Of a stretch of 33,618 bases of DNA, positions 8,783 to 17,645 are shown piece by piece (the first letter of the stretch is position 1; every line of letters starts with the position of its first letter). A program made the position numbers and the translations under genes. Source of the stretch: an uncultured Pelagibacteraceae bacterium (GTDB taxonomy: Bacteria; Pseudomonadota; Alphaproteobacteria; Pelagibacterales; Pelagibacteraceae); contig CACGJS010000006.1 of assembly GCA_902573385.1 (NCBI GenBank), positions 1-33,618 of the forward strand, read 5' to 3'. Below the pieces are notes generated by a model. That model was given only the letters and a program-made list of their open reading frames with translations. It ran no database searches and had not been told where the DNA came from.

Positions 8783-9724
8783 TTATATTTCATACCCTTT
8801 TTCTTCTGGTTCGTTATCAACCAATTCTTCTGGAAATCCATTTGCTCTAAAATCTATTTTATTTACATCTTCCATCCTTTTAACAATCATAGAAGACCAA
8901 GCTCTCGAACCGTATTTTTTTTGACCATCTTTAAATATTTTAAAAATTAAAGGCGAAATTTCTAAAGTTGTATTTAATTTTTTTGCTAAATTATCAAATA
9001 GACCTATATCTTTAAGAACAAGATCCATAGTAAAGTTAATATTATATGAACCATTTAAAATTACTTGACTTTCAGTTTCATGAACAAACGAATTTCCAGA
9101 AGAAACAGCTATACCTTTGTAGGTTTTTGTTAAATCTAAATTAAATTTTTTAGCAACTGTCCAAGCTTCACCAAGAGCAGCCAAATGAACAGAAGCTAAA
9201 TAATTAGTAATTACTTTTAATGTTGAAGCAGTTCCTAATTCACCGGTATGTAATATTTTTCTCCCCATAACTGTTAAAGCAGGTAATATTTTTTTAAAAG
9301 TATTTATTTCTCCGCCAACAAAAATTGCAATATTTCCCGTTGCCGCTCTATGACAACCACCACTTACTGGACCATCTAAAGGAATAGCCCCTTTGGCAAT
9401 TATCTTTTTACCTATTCTTTTGACTTCAGCCTCATCTGTTGTACTCATTTCTAGCCAAATCTTATTTTTTGAAAGTCCTTTTAGTATTCCATTTTCTCCT
9501 TCCATAACCTCAGCACAAATTTGAGGTGAAGGTAGACAGGTAATTATTAAATCAACTTGTTCAGCTAATTCTTTTGCAGAATTTGCAACTTTAGCTCCTA
9601 AATCTTTAAAAGATTTTGTTAAATTTTTGTCTAAATCTCTAACTGTTAAATCAAACTTATTTCGTAACAAACTCCCAGCAAGTTTTCCACCAACATTACC
9701 TAAACCAACAAAACCTATTTTCAT
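8783..9724 (-). CDS. 3-hydroxyisobutyrate dehydrogenase-like beta-hydroxyacid dehydrogenase
   Basis: MKIGFVGLGNVGGKLAGSLLRN Rossmann motif, PLDGPVSGGCHRAATGNIAIFVGG substrate motif, GTASTLKVITNYL catalytic Lys region. Confidence 0.92.
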   Translation of the reverse strand: MKIGFVGLGNVGGKLAGSLLRNKFDLTVRDLDKNLTKSFKDLGAKVANSAKELAEQVDLIITCLPSPQICAEVMEGENGILKGLSKNKIWLEMSTTDEAEVKRIGKKIIAKGAIPLDGPVSGGCHRAATGNIAIFVGGEINTFKKILPALTVMGRKILHTGELGTASTLKVITNYLASVHLAALGEAWTVAKKFNLDLTKTYKGIAVSSGNSFVHETESQVILNGSYNINFTMDLVLKDIGLFDNLAKKLNTTLEISPLIFKIFKDGQKKYGSRAWSSMIVKRMEDVNKIDFRANGFPEELVDNEPEEKGYEI

Positions 9725-10593
9725 TTTTTAACCTCTTCTTTTTTATTTTTTGTAAATACTATCAAAATTACTCCAATTATTATTATTGTACCTCCTATGA
9801 ATAATTCTTGTGTTGGTTTTTCTCCTAAAAGAAATATTGCTGCCAATAAACCTGTTGGTGGAATACCCATCGTAACTATAGGAAGAACTTTATAAAGTGG
9901 ATTGTTTTTTAAAACATAATAGAAGCAACCGTAGGTAATTGGTTGCATTATAAATCCAATGTAAATTGCAATTATCCAATGATCAAATTTTGCATTCATT
10001 AAGTAACCAATTGTATTTCCATCAATTATTGCTGATAAAAATATTAAAATTGGTCCAGAACATAAAGCTAGCCAAGCAACTAATGCAACAGGATTTATTT
10101 GTTTACTAAGTGGTTTAACAATAACTTGACCGAGAGCCCATGTTGCAGATCCTAAAATAGTAAGAGCGATACCAAAAAATTTTCCATCCAGATTAGGTGA
10201 TCCAACTAAAACATAAACACCAATAAAAGCTAAACTAATTCCAAATAAAGCTCTTACAGTTGGTTTTTCTTTAAGCATAAAATAAGCAAAGACTACTCCA
10301 AATGGAACTTCTGTTTGAACCAATAAGACAGCAGCTGATGCATCAATTAAATTTAAACCAGAATAGGTAATACTGTATTGCAAAGTATTTGCAATAAATG
10401 AAGCAATAAATATTTTTTTTAAATACCCTATTGGTATAGGAAACCACCAAATTAAAATTGATGCTGCAAAACAAAATCTTATACCCATTAAAAGAATAGG
10501 TGGAAAAGAGTCAAAAGCTGGTTTTGCAACAACAAAACCAAACCCCAAAAATATAGGAACTAAGAATGCAATCAGAGTGTCTTTTAAATTCAT
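9721..10593 (-). CDS. EamA/DMT superfamily transporter
   Basis: About ten hydrophobic segments in two EamA-like repeats (EVPFGVVFAYFMLKEKPTVRALFGISLAFIGVYVL); overlaps the next gene by 4 nt. Confidence 0.9.
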   Translation of the reverse strand: MNLKDTLIAFLVPIFLGFGFVVAKPAFDSFPPILLMGIRFCFAASILIWWFPIPIGYLKKIFIASFIANTLQYSITYSGLNLIDASAAVLLVQTEVPFGVVFAYFMLKEKPTVRALFGISLAFIGVYVLVGSPNLDGKFFGIALTILGSATWALGQVIVKPLSKQINPVALVAWLALCSGPILIFLSAIIDGNTIGYLMNAKFDHWIIAIYIGFIMQPITYGCFYYVLKNNPLYKVLPIVTMGIPPTGLLAAIFLLGEKPTQELFIGGTIIIIGVILIVFTKNKKEEVKK

Positions 10594-10652
10594 ATAGTTA
10601 TTTTTAATATTAATGATTATTAAATAATTATGATATATTCACTTTTTAAAAT

Positions 10653-11399
10653 ATGAATTCAACAAAAATAGAACCTAAGTATATAATCAAATCAAATCCT
10701 AGAGTTGGACTTATTGCTCTTGCAAGTGATTTTATGATTGAGAAGGACTTTATAAATGTGATCAAGGACCGTAATATTGATTTCTTTGTAAATCGAATAG
10801 AATGCTACAATCCTTTAACCAAAGAAAATCTGATTAAAATGTCAAATAAAGTAACTGATGTTGCAAAAGATATTTTGCCAGATCAAGATTTAGATTGCGT
10901 TGTTTATGGATGTACATCTGGAACTATTGCAGCTGGTCATAATTCAATTGAACAAAAAGTAAAAGCTGCAAAACCAATGGCTGACGTTACAACACCAAGT
11001 ACAGCTGCAATTAAAGCTTTAAAAAAACTAAATATTAAAAAAATTTATATATTTACACCTTATAGTAAAAAATTAAATGATGAGGTTTTAGATTATTTTA
11101 AAAGCGAAGGTTTTGAAATTACATCAAATTCTTATTTTGATATCGAAGCTGATTACGATATTGGAAAAGTTGATCAAAATCATCTGTATGATGTTTTATC
11201 TAAAATTGATTTAAAAGGAGCTGAAGCTTTATTTGTATCTTGTACAGCTTTACCAGTATTGCCAATAATTGATAAATTGGAAAAAAAACTAAATACTATT
11301 GTTTTATCAAGTAATCAGGCGTTGATTTGGGATACCCTTGTCAAAATAAATAAAAATAATTCTATAGAAGGTTTTGGAAAGTTATTTAATTCAAATTAA
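10653..11399 (+). CDS. Asp/Glu racemase / maleate isomerase superfamily protein, EutA-like
   Basis: Paired active-site cysteines in VVYGCTSGTIAAG and LFVSCTALPVLPIID, followed by SSNQALIWDTL. Confidence 0.8.
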   Translation: MNSTKIEPKYIIKSNPRVGLIALASDFMIEKDFINVIKDRNIDFFVNRIECYNPLTKENLIKMSNKVTDVAKDILPDQDLDCVVYGCTSGTIAAGHNSIEQKVKAAKPMADVTTPSTAAIKALKKLNIKKIYIFTPYSKKLNDEVLDYFKSEGFEITSNSYFDIEADYDIGKVDQNHLYDVLSKIDLKGAEALFVSCTALPVLPIIDKLEKKLNTIVLSSNQALIWDTLVKINKNNSIEGFGKLFNSN

Positions 11400-11401
11400 T
11401 T

Positions 11402-12568
11402 ATGTTATTTACTAAAGAAGAATATAAAAAAAGATTAAAAAAAGTACAAAGTTCAATGCAAAAAAAAGGGATTGAGCTACTTATCTCTCAAGATACTTCT
11501 AACATGAATTATTTAACAGGATATGATGCTTGGTCATTTTATTATGCGCAGTGTGTTATAGTACATGTTAATGCTGATGAGCCAATTTGTTTTGTAAGAG
11601 CTCAAGATGCAGGAGGCGCTTATATAAAAACTTATTTAAAGAATGAAAATATTATTGTTTATGAAGAAAAGTACATTCATACGTGGCCGTTACATCCCTA
11701 TGATCGTTTAGTCGAATTAATTAAAGAAAAAAAATGGGATAAATTAAGTATTGGTCTTGAGATGGATAGTCATTATTTTACTGCATTTTGTTATGAAAAA
11801 ATTAAACAAGGTTTGCCTAATGCTAAACTTAAAGACAGTGAGCGTTTAGTAAATTGGGTAAGAGTAATTAAATCAGAAGCAGAGATAAATTTAATGAAAT
11901 CGGCAGCTCTAATTTCTGAAAAGGGAATGAAAAAAGCATTTGAGTCTATCAACCCTGGAGTTAGACAATGTGATGCTGTAGCAGATATTCAAAAAACATT
12001 ATTTAGTGGAACATCAGAGTATGGAGGAGATTATGCAAGCATAGCAACATTGTTGCCAACTGGTAAAGGAACATCCGCATCTCATTTAACTCATACACAA
12101 GATAAATTTGTTACAGGTGAGGCTACTATAATTGAACTTGCAGGTGTTCATAAAAGATATCATGTTCCTATGGCAAGAACAGTTTTATTAGGTAAGGCAG
12201 AACAAAAAAAAACAGATGCTATGAAAGCAACGATAGAAGCCTTAGAAGCTGGAATATCTGCAACAAAACCTGGAAACACAGCTGATGATGTAGCACAAAA
12301 GTTTTGGAAAGTTTTGGATAAATATAAAATTAAAAAAGAATCTAGAACTGGATACTCAATAGGAATTGGTTATCCTCCAGATTGGGGAGAACACACTCTT
12401 AATATATCAAAAGGAGACAAAACTATTCTTTATCCAAATGTTACATTTCATATGATTGCAGTTATGCAATTTGGTGATTGGGGGGTAGAAGCCTCAGAAT
12501 CAGTAAGAGTTACTGAAAATGGAAGTGAACTATTTTGTAACATGTCAAAAGATATATATGTCAAATAA
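11402..12568 (+). CDS. M24-family hydrolase of the ectoine hydrolase (DoeA/EutD) type
   Basis: NMNYLTGYDAWSFYYAQCVIV, LSIGLEMDSHYF, RLVNWVRVIKSEAEINLM, EYGGDYASIATLLPTGKGTSASHL, RTGYSIGIGYPPDWGEHTLN, WGVEASESVRVTE resemble DoeA/EutD as I recall it; not verified by alignment. Confidence 0.7.
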   Translation: MLFTKEEYKKRLKKVQSSMQKKGIELLISQDTSNMNYLTGYDAWSFYYAQCVIVHVNADEPICFVRAQDAGGAYIKTYLKNENIIVYEEKYIHTWPLHPYDRLVELIKEKKWDKLSIGLEMDSHYFTAFCYEKIKQGLPNAKLKDSERLVNWVRVIKSEAEINLMKSAALISEKGMKKAFESINPGVRQCDAVADIQKTLFSGTSEYGGDYASIATLLPTGKGTSASHLTHTQDKFVTGEATIIELAGVHKRYHVPMARTVLLGKAEQKKTDAMKATIEALEAGISATKPGNTADDVAQKFWKVLDKYKIKKESRTGYSIGIGYPPDWGEHTLNISKGDKTILYPNVTFHMIAVMQFGDWGVEASESVRVTENGSELFCNMSKDIYVK

Positions 12569-13088
12569 TTTAGAAATAGTTGATAATTTTCTAGAAACAA
12601 AAGATTTTCTAGAAATAAAAAATTTTATTATGTCTCCTAGATGTCAGTGGAGATATGTAAGTTTTATAGCTCATAAAGATGGTAGAGATAAAGATAAAGA
12701 TGGTTATTTTGTACATAGTTTTAAGGATTGTCATCCAGAAACTTTTATAGATAGATTTCCAGAGAGTCCAAATTATCGATTAATGTCAAAATTAATGAAT
12801 AAAATAAAAGAAAAAGTAAAATATCAAAATATTTTGAGAATTAGATCTTCTCTATATCCGAGAAGAGAAACTCAAAAACCAGATCCTTTTCACGTAGATT
12901 ATGATTTTTCTCATAAAGTTTGTATATTTTATTTAAACACAAATAATGGATATACGATGTTTGAAAATGGAGAAAAAGTTCATTCAGTTGAAAATCAATT
13001 AGTCATTTTTGATGGAAATAAGAAACATTGTAGTGTTGTTCAAACAGACAAATCTGCAAGGTATATAATAAATATAAACATTCTATAA
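12558..13088 (+). CDS. 2-oxoglutarate/Fe(II)-dependent oxygenase-like protein
   Basis: Fe site PFHVDYDF (HxD) with distal KKHCSVVQTDKSARYIINI (H and R). ATG at 12558 overlaps the upstream stop and is preferred over 12519. Confidence 0.65.
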   Translation: MSNNLEIVDNFLETKDFLEIKNFIMSPRCQWRYVSFIAHKDGRDKDKDGYFVHSFKDCHPETFIDRFPESPNYRLMSKLMNKIKEKVKYQNILRIRSSLYPRRETQKPDPFHVDYDFSHKVCIFYLNTNNGYTMFENGEKVHSVENQLVIFDGNKKHCSVVQTDKSARYIININIL

Positions 13089-13131
13089 TAAAATCCTTGA
13101 AAAAAATGATAACAAATGTTTTAAATTCCAG

Positions 13132-14220
13132 ATGTCAAAAAACAAACAATTTGTAAGATTTGATAATGTAGATAAAAGCTACGATGGAAAAATCTTAGTA
13201 GTTAAAGGATTAGACTTAGATATTGAAGAAGGTGAGTTTGTAACAATGTTAGGACCTTCAGGTTCTGGTAAGACAACTTGCTTGATGATGTTAGCAGGCT
13301 TTGAAACACCTACTCATGGAGAAATTTACTTAGATAATAAAGTTATCTCAAATATTCCTCCGCACAAAAGAGGAATTGGTATGGTTTTTCAAAATTATGC
13401 ATTATTTCCACACATGACAGTATATGAAAATTTAGCTTTTCCATTGAGAGTTAGAAAAATTCCAAAAGACGAAGCAGATAAGAAAGTTGATAAAGCCTTA
13501 TCAATGGTTTCTCTACAAGGTTTTGAAGCAAGAATGCCAATGCAATTATCTGGAGGCCAACAGCAAAGGGTTGCAGTAGCAAGATCACTTGTGTTTGATC
13601 CAAAACTTGTATTGATGGATGAACCTTTAGGTGCCCTAGACAAAAATTTAAGAGAGAGTATGCAATACGAAATTAAACATATACATGAAAGCATTGGTGT
13701 AACAGTTGTCTATGTAACACATGATCAAACGGAAGCTTTGACAATGTCAAACAGAATTGCTGTATTTAATGATGGAAAAGTTCAACAACTTTCAAGTCCA
13801 GACGAACTATATGAAAGACCAGTTAATTCGTTTGTGGCAGAGTTTATTGGAGAAAACAATACATTTGTTGGAACAGTAACTGATGTTTCGGGAAATACAT
13901 GTAAAGTTAAATTAAATAGTGGAGCTGAAATTTTAGCGAATCCTATTTCTGTAAAAGCTAAGGGTGATAAAACCACTGTATCTTTAAGACCAGAAAGAGC
14001 TTTAATTAATCCAAAAGATAAAATGGATAATAACTACAAGGGGAAAATTAAAGAAGTGATCTATCATGGTGATCACACTAGATTAAGAATGGACATGTTA
14101 GGTAATGAACAATTTATTTTAAAAATCCCAAATAGTTCATCAAATCTAGAGATTAAAACTGGAAATGATATTAATGTAGGCTGGAACGCTAATGATAGTA
14201 GAGCTTTAGACCCTAAATAA
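13132..14220 (+). CDS. potA: Spermidine/putrescine-type ABC transporter ATP-binding protein
   Basis: GPSGSGKTTCLMMLAGFE, LSGGQQQRVAVARSL, LMDEPLGALDKNLRE, TOBE-like C-terminus; followed by binding protein and two permeases. Confidence 0.9.
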   Translation: MSKNKQFVRFDNVDKSYDGKILVVKGLDLDIEEGEFVTMLGPSGSGKTTCLMMLAGFETPTHGEIYLDNKVISNIPPHKRGIGMVFQNYALFPHMTVYENLAFPLRVRKIPKDEADKKVDKALSMVSLQGFEARMPMQLSGGQQQRVAVARSLVFDPKLVLMDEPLGALDKNLRESMQYEIKHIHESIGVTVVYVTHDQTEALTMSNRIAVFNDGKVQQLSSPDELYERPVNSFVAEFIGENNTFVGTVTDVSGNTCKVKLNSGAEILANPISVKAKGDKTTVSLRPERALINPKDKMDNNYKGKIKEVIYHGDHTRLRMDMLGNEQFILKIPNSSSNLEIKTGNDINVGWNANDSRALDPK

Positions 14221-14283
14221 AAGATAAGATATCAACCTTATATTTATTATATTTTATAAAGACAAATAGCGCCGAATCAGCTG

Positions 14284-14312
14284 TTGACTCATCATTGTGA
14301 TATTGTTTTACT
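14284..14312 (+). promoter_or_regulatory. Putative sigma70-type promoter upstream of the potD-like gene
   Basis: TTGACT - 17 nt - TTTACT, followed by SD-like GGAGG at 14338-14342 and ATG at 14347. Confidence 0.4.
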
Positions 14313-14346
14313 TTCTTTTTTAAAAAATAACGTTAACGGAGGATAA

Positions 14347-15468
14347 ATGAAAAAATTAAGTAAATTATTACTTGCTCTATCTTTTGTACTTTCTATTACA
14401 ACTTCAGCATTTGCAGTTACTGTAGTGTCATGGGGTGGTGCTTACACAGAAAGTCAAAAATTAGGGTATGGTGATCCTACTGCAAAGAAATTAGGTATAC
14501 CTGTTGATTGGGTAGACTACACAGGTGGATTATCTGAAATTAAAGCTCAAAAAGAAGCTGGAAAAATTACTTGGGACATCATTGATGTGTACGCAAAAGA
14601 CACTATCATTGGCTGTGACGAAGGTATTTTTGTTGAATTCGATTTCGATAAAGACTTTGCACCAGCTCCAGATGGAACACCAGCAAGTGAAGATTTTTTT
14701 ACTAGCATGCCTTCAAAGTGTGCAGTTGGAAACATTCTTTACTCTTGGAACTTTGCTTATAACAAAGACAATTTAAAAAAAGCTCCTAAAACAGCTAGAG
14801 ACTTTTTTAATACTAAAAAGTTTCCTGGTAAGAGAGCACTTTATAAAGGAGCAATGTCTAACATAGAACTTGCTACTGTTGGTGCATTAAAAGTTAAACC
14901 AGGTAAAGGTAATGGTAAAGTTTGGGACGCTCTTGAAAAAGATGGTGGAGTAGACAAAGCTATTGCTGCTATTAAAAAACTTTGCCAAGATCCAAAAGGT
15001 GGATGCGTATTCTGGAATGCTGGAGCTCAGCCACCAGAACTATTAGCTAATGGTGAAGTTGTAATGGCTACTGGTTGGAATGGTAGATTCTTTAACGCGC
15101 AAATGGAAGGAACTCCAATTGTACAAGTATGGGATGGTCAAATTTTAGACTATGAATACTTTGCAATGGTTAAAGGTGGACCTAACGATGCAAACGGTAA
15201 AGCTTTGAAAGTTCTTAGAGAAATGACAAGTTCTGAAGGTTTAGCAGGAAGCGCTAAGTATATTGCTTACGCTCCTTGGAGAAAATCTTCAATAGCTGTT
15301 ATGGAAGCTGGAGAGCCTTGGTTTAAAGATGGTAAGACTAACATGGTACCACATATGCCAACAGCTCCTGCTAACACTAAAAACTATATGCTTATGAATC
15401 CTAATTTTTGGGCCGACAACCAAGATGAGATCGGTGAAAAATGGGAAGCTATGAAAGCTGGTCTATAA
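14347..15468 (+). CDS. potD: Polyamine-type ABC transporter periplasmic substrate-binding protein
   Basis: Signal peptide MKKLSKLLLALSFVLSITTSAFA; VVSWGGAYTESQ start, YSWNFAYNKDNLKKAPKTARDFFN, WNGRFFNAQMEG; within the pot gene order. Confidence 0.88.
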   Translation: MKKLSKLLLALSFVLSITTSAFAVTVVSWGGAYTESQKLGYGDPTAKKLGIPVDWVDYTGGLSEIKAQKEAGKITWDIIDVYAKDTIIGCDEGIFVEFDFDKDFAPAPDGTPASEDFFTSMPSKCAVGNILYSWNFAYNKDNLKKAPKTARDFFNTKKFPGKRALYKGAMSNIELATVGALKVKPGKGNGKVWDALEKDGGVDKAIAAIKKLCQDPKGGCVFWNAGAQPPELLANGEVVMATGWNGRFFNAQMEGTPIVQVWDGQILDYEYFAMVKGGPNDANGKALKVLREMTSSEGLAGSAKYIAYAPWRKSSIAVMEAGEPWFKDGKTNMVPHMPTAPANTKNYMLMNPNFWADNQDEIGEKWEAMKAGL

Positions 15469-15499
15469 TTAGTTTATAGATTAGACTTTTATTTTATTT

Positions 15500-15531
15500 A
15501 AAGGGCGGTTAATATATAGCCGCCCTTTTTT
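15500..15531 (+). terminator. Rho-independent-terminator-like hairpin between potD- and potB-like genes
   Basis: AAAGGGCGG (15500-15508) pairs with CCGCCCTTT (15520-15528), followed by further Ts. The next ATG is at 15535. Confidence 0.85.
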
Positions 15532-15534
15532 ATT

Positions 15535-16782
15535 ATGAGCAATGAACAAATATTATCATCGGACGGAGTACCTTTAGAGGTTAGTTTAAAAAAAGCTGAA
15601 AGAAGAAATAAGATAAGAGCAGTGCTTCTTGTTGCTCCATTATTTCTATTTGTTTTAATTATTTACGTTTTTCCAATAGGTGACATGTTATTTAGAAGTG
15701 TTGATGATCGAATGATTACTAAAATGCTTCCTAAAACTTTTAAAGCGATGGAACAATGGGATGGTAAGGAATTACCTGAAGAGCCAGTTTATGGTGCGCT
15801 TTATGAGGACTTGTCATATTTAAAAAAAACTAAAACTTATGGAAAAATTATAGCTAGATTAAATTATGAAAAATCTGGATTTAGTAGTTTAATTAAAAAA
15901 ACAGTTAGAAAAATAAGTAAATTTGAAGAAGGAAATTACAAAGAACAATTTATTAAAGTACACAAGAGGTGGGGACAATTAGATTACTTAATTGCTTTAA
16001 AAAATACAGCACCTAAATGGTCTTATGCTAAATACTTAAAAGGACTTGATTTAAAATTTGATCAAGATCGAAATATAATCCAAGTACCAGAAGATAGAAG
16101 AATTCATAAAATTTTGTGGATAAGAACACTTAATGTAGCTTTTTGGGTTACAGTTTTTTGTTTTTGCTTAGCTTACCCGATATCTCACTTATTAGCTACA
16201 TTACCAATGAAGTATAGTAATTTGTTAATGATATGTGTGCTACTTCCTTTTTGGACATCTTTGTTAGTTAGAACTTCTAGTTGGATGGTTTTACTTCAAC
16301 AACAGGGACCGATAAACGATTTAATTGTTTGGATTGGGTTTGCTGCTGACGACAATAGACCTGAATTAATGTATAATGTAATTGGGACATTTGTAGCTAT
16401 GACGCAAATTTTATTACCTTTTATGGTATTGCCTCTTTATAGTGTTATGAAAACAATATCTCCAAGTTTAATGAGAGCTGGAAAATCTTTAGGTGGAACA
16501 CCATTTACTACATTTTTAAAGATTTATTTTCCATTAACAATTCCTGGCATTGGTGCTGGATGCCTATTGGTATTCATTTTATCAATTGGTTACTACATTA
16601 CGCCTGCATTAGTGGGTGGTGCTAGTGGATCTTTAATAAGTAACATAATTGCATATCATATGAAAAGTTCATTAGATTGGGCATTTGCTTCAGCATTAGG
16701 TACAATGTTATTGGTTGGTGTTTTAACAATTTACTGGATTTATAACAAATTAGTTGGGATAGATAATATTAAGTTAGGATAA
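15535..16782 (+). CDS. potB: Polyamine-type ABC transporter permease (PotB-like, with a large inter-TM insertion)
   Basis: Hydrophobic TM segments and BPD permease motif AGKSLGGTPFTTFLKIYFPLTIPGIGAGCLLVF; 415 aa. Confidence 0.88.
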   Translation: MSNEQILSSDGVPLEVSLKKAERRNKIRAVLLVAPLFLFVLIIYVFPIGDMLFRSVDDRMITKMLPKTFKAMEQWDGKELPEEPVYGALYEDLSYLKKTKTYGKIIARLNYEKSGFSSLIKKTVRKISKFEEGNYKEQFIKVHKRWGQLDYLIALKNTAPKWSYAKYLKGLDLKFDQDRNIIQVPEDRRIHKILWIRTLNVAFWVTVFCFCLAYPISHLLATLPMKYSNLLMICVLLPFWTSLLVRTSSWMVLLQQQGPINDLIVWIGFAADDNRPELMYNVIGTFVAMTQILLPFMVLPLYSVMKTISPSLMRAGKSLGGTPFTTFLKIYFPLTIPGIGAGCLLVFILSIGYYITPALVGGASGSLISNIIAYHMKSSLDWAFASALGTMLLVGVLTIYWIYNKLVGIDNIKLG

Positions 16783-16785
16783 ATT

Positions 16786-17640
16786 ATGTCATTACCAAAT
16801 TATACACCTTTAAACTATAAAATATGGCATTATACATACTTAACAATCTGTGGATTAGTATTCTTTTTTTTAATTGCTCCATTATTTGTGATACTGCCAT
16901 TATCATTTAACGCAGAACAATATATTCACTTTTCAGCAAAAATGTTAGCATTAGATCCCGAAGGTTTTTCTTTAAGATGGTATAAAGACATGATTTGGGG
17001 AACTAAAAATCCATGGGGTCTAGCTACAAAAAATAGTTTAATAATTGCTTTTTTTGCAACAATAGGATCAACAGTTCTTGGGACTGTTGCAGCACTTGGT
17101 TTAAGCAGTAGACATATGCCATATAAAGCTGCATTTATGGCTTTATTGATTTCACCAATGATTGTGCCATTAATTATTTCTGGAACTGCAATATTTTTCT
17201 TTATGGCAAAAGTAGGTTTAGCAGCAACGCATACTGGTATTGTTTTAGCTCATATTATTTTAGGAACTCCATTTGTTGTTATAACGGTTACAGCTACATT
17301 AAGTGGTTTTGATCATAGTGTGACTAGAGCCGCAGCAAGTTTAGGAAGTAATCCAGTAAATACTTTTATGAAAGTAACATTACCTCTGATTACTCCTGGA
17401 GTCATTTCTGGAGCATTATTTGCATTTGTGACTTCATTTGATGAAGTTATAGTAGTTTTATTTTTGGCAGGACTAGAAAATACAACTATACCTATTCAAA
17501 TGTGGGTAGGATTAAGAGAACAATTAAGTCCTACAATTCTAGCCGTAGCGACTTGTTTGATTATTATGTCAACTTTAATTCTAGTTAGTGCAGAACTTTT
17601 AAGACGAAGATCTGAAAGAATAAGAGGAATTAATAGATAA
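16786..17640 (+). CDS. potC: Polyamine-type ABC transporter permease (PotC-like)
   Basis: BPD permease motif RAAASLGSNPVNTFMKVTLPLITPGVISGALFAFVTSFDE, six TM-like segments. Confidence 0.9.
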   Translation: MSLPNYTPLNYKIWHYTYLTICGLVFFFLIAPLFVILPLSFNAEQYIHFSAKMLALDPEGFSLRWYKDMIWGTKNPWGLATKNSLIIAFFATIGSTVLGTVAALGLSSRHMPYKAAFMALLISPMIVPLIISGTAIFFFMAKVGLAATHTGIVLAHIILGTPFVVITVTATLSGFDHSVTRAAASLGSNPVNTFMKVTLPLITPGVISGALFAFVTSFDEVIVVLFLAGLENTTIPIQMWVGLREQLSPTILAVATCLIIMSTLILVSAELLRRRSERIRGINR

Positions 17641-17645
17641 TTAAT

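Noticed and set aside
14221-14346. Riboswitch upstream of the potD-like gene
   Set aside because: I could not fold it into any riboswitch consensus I know; kept only as a possible promoter/operator region.
13395-14776. ORFs 13395..13694(-), 13782..13976(-), 14525..14776(+), 14547..14735(-)
   Set aside because: Lie within the PotA/PotD-like coding regions in other frames; no independent support.
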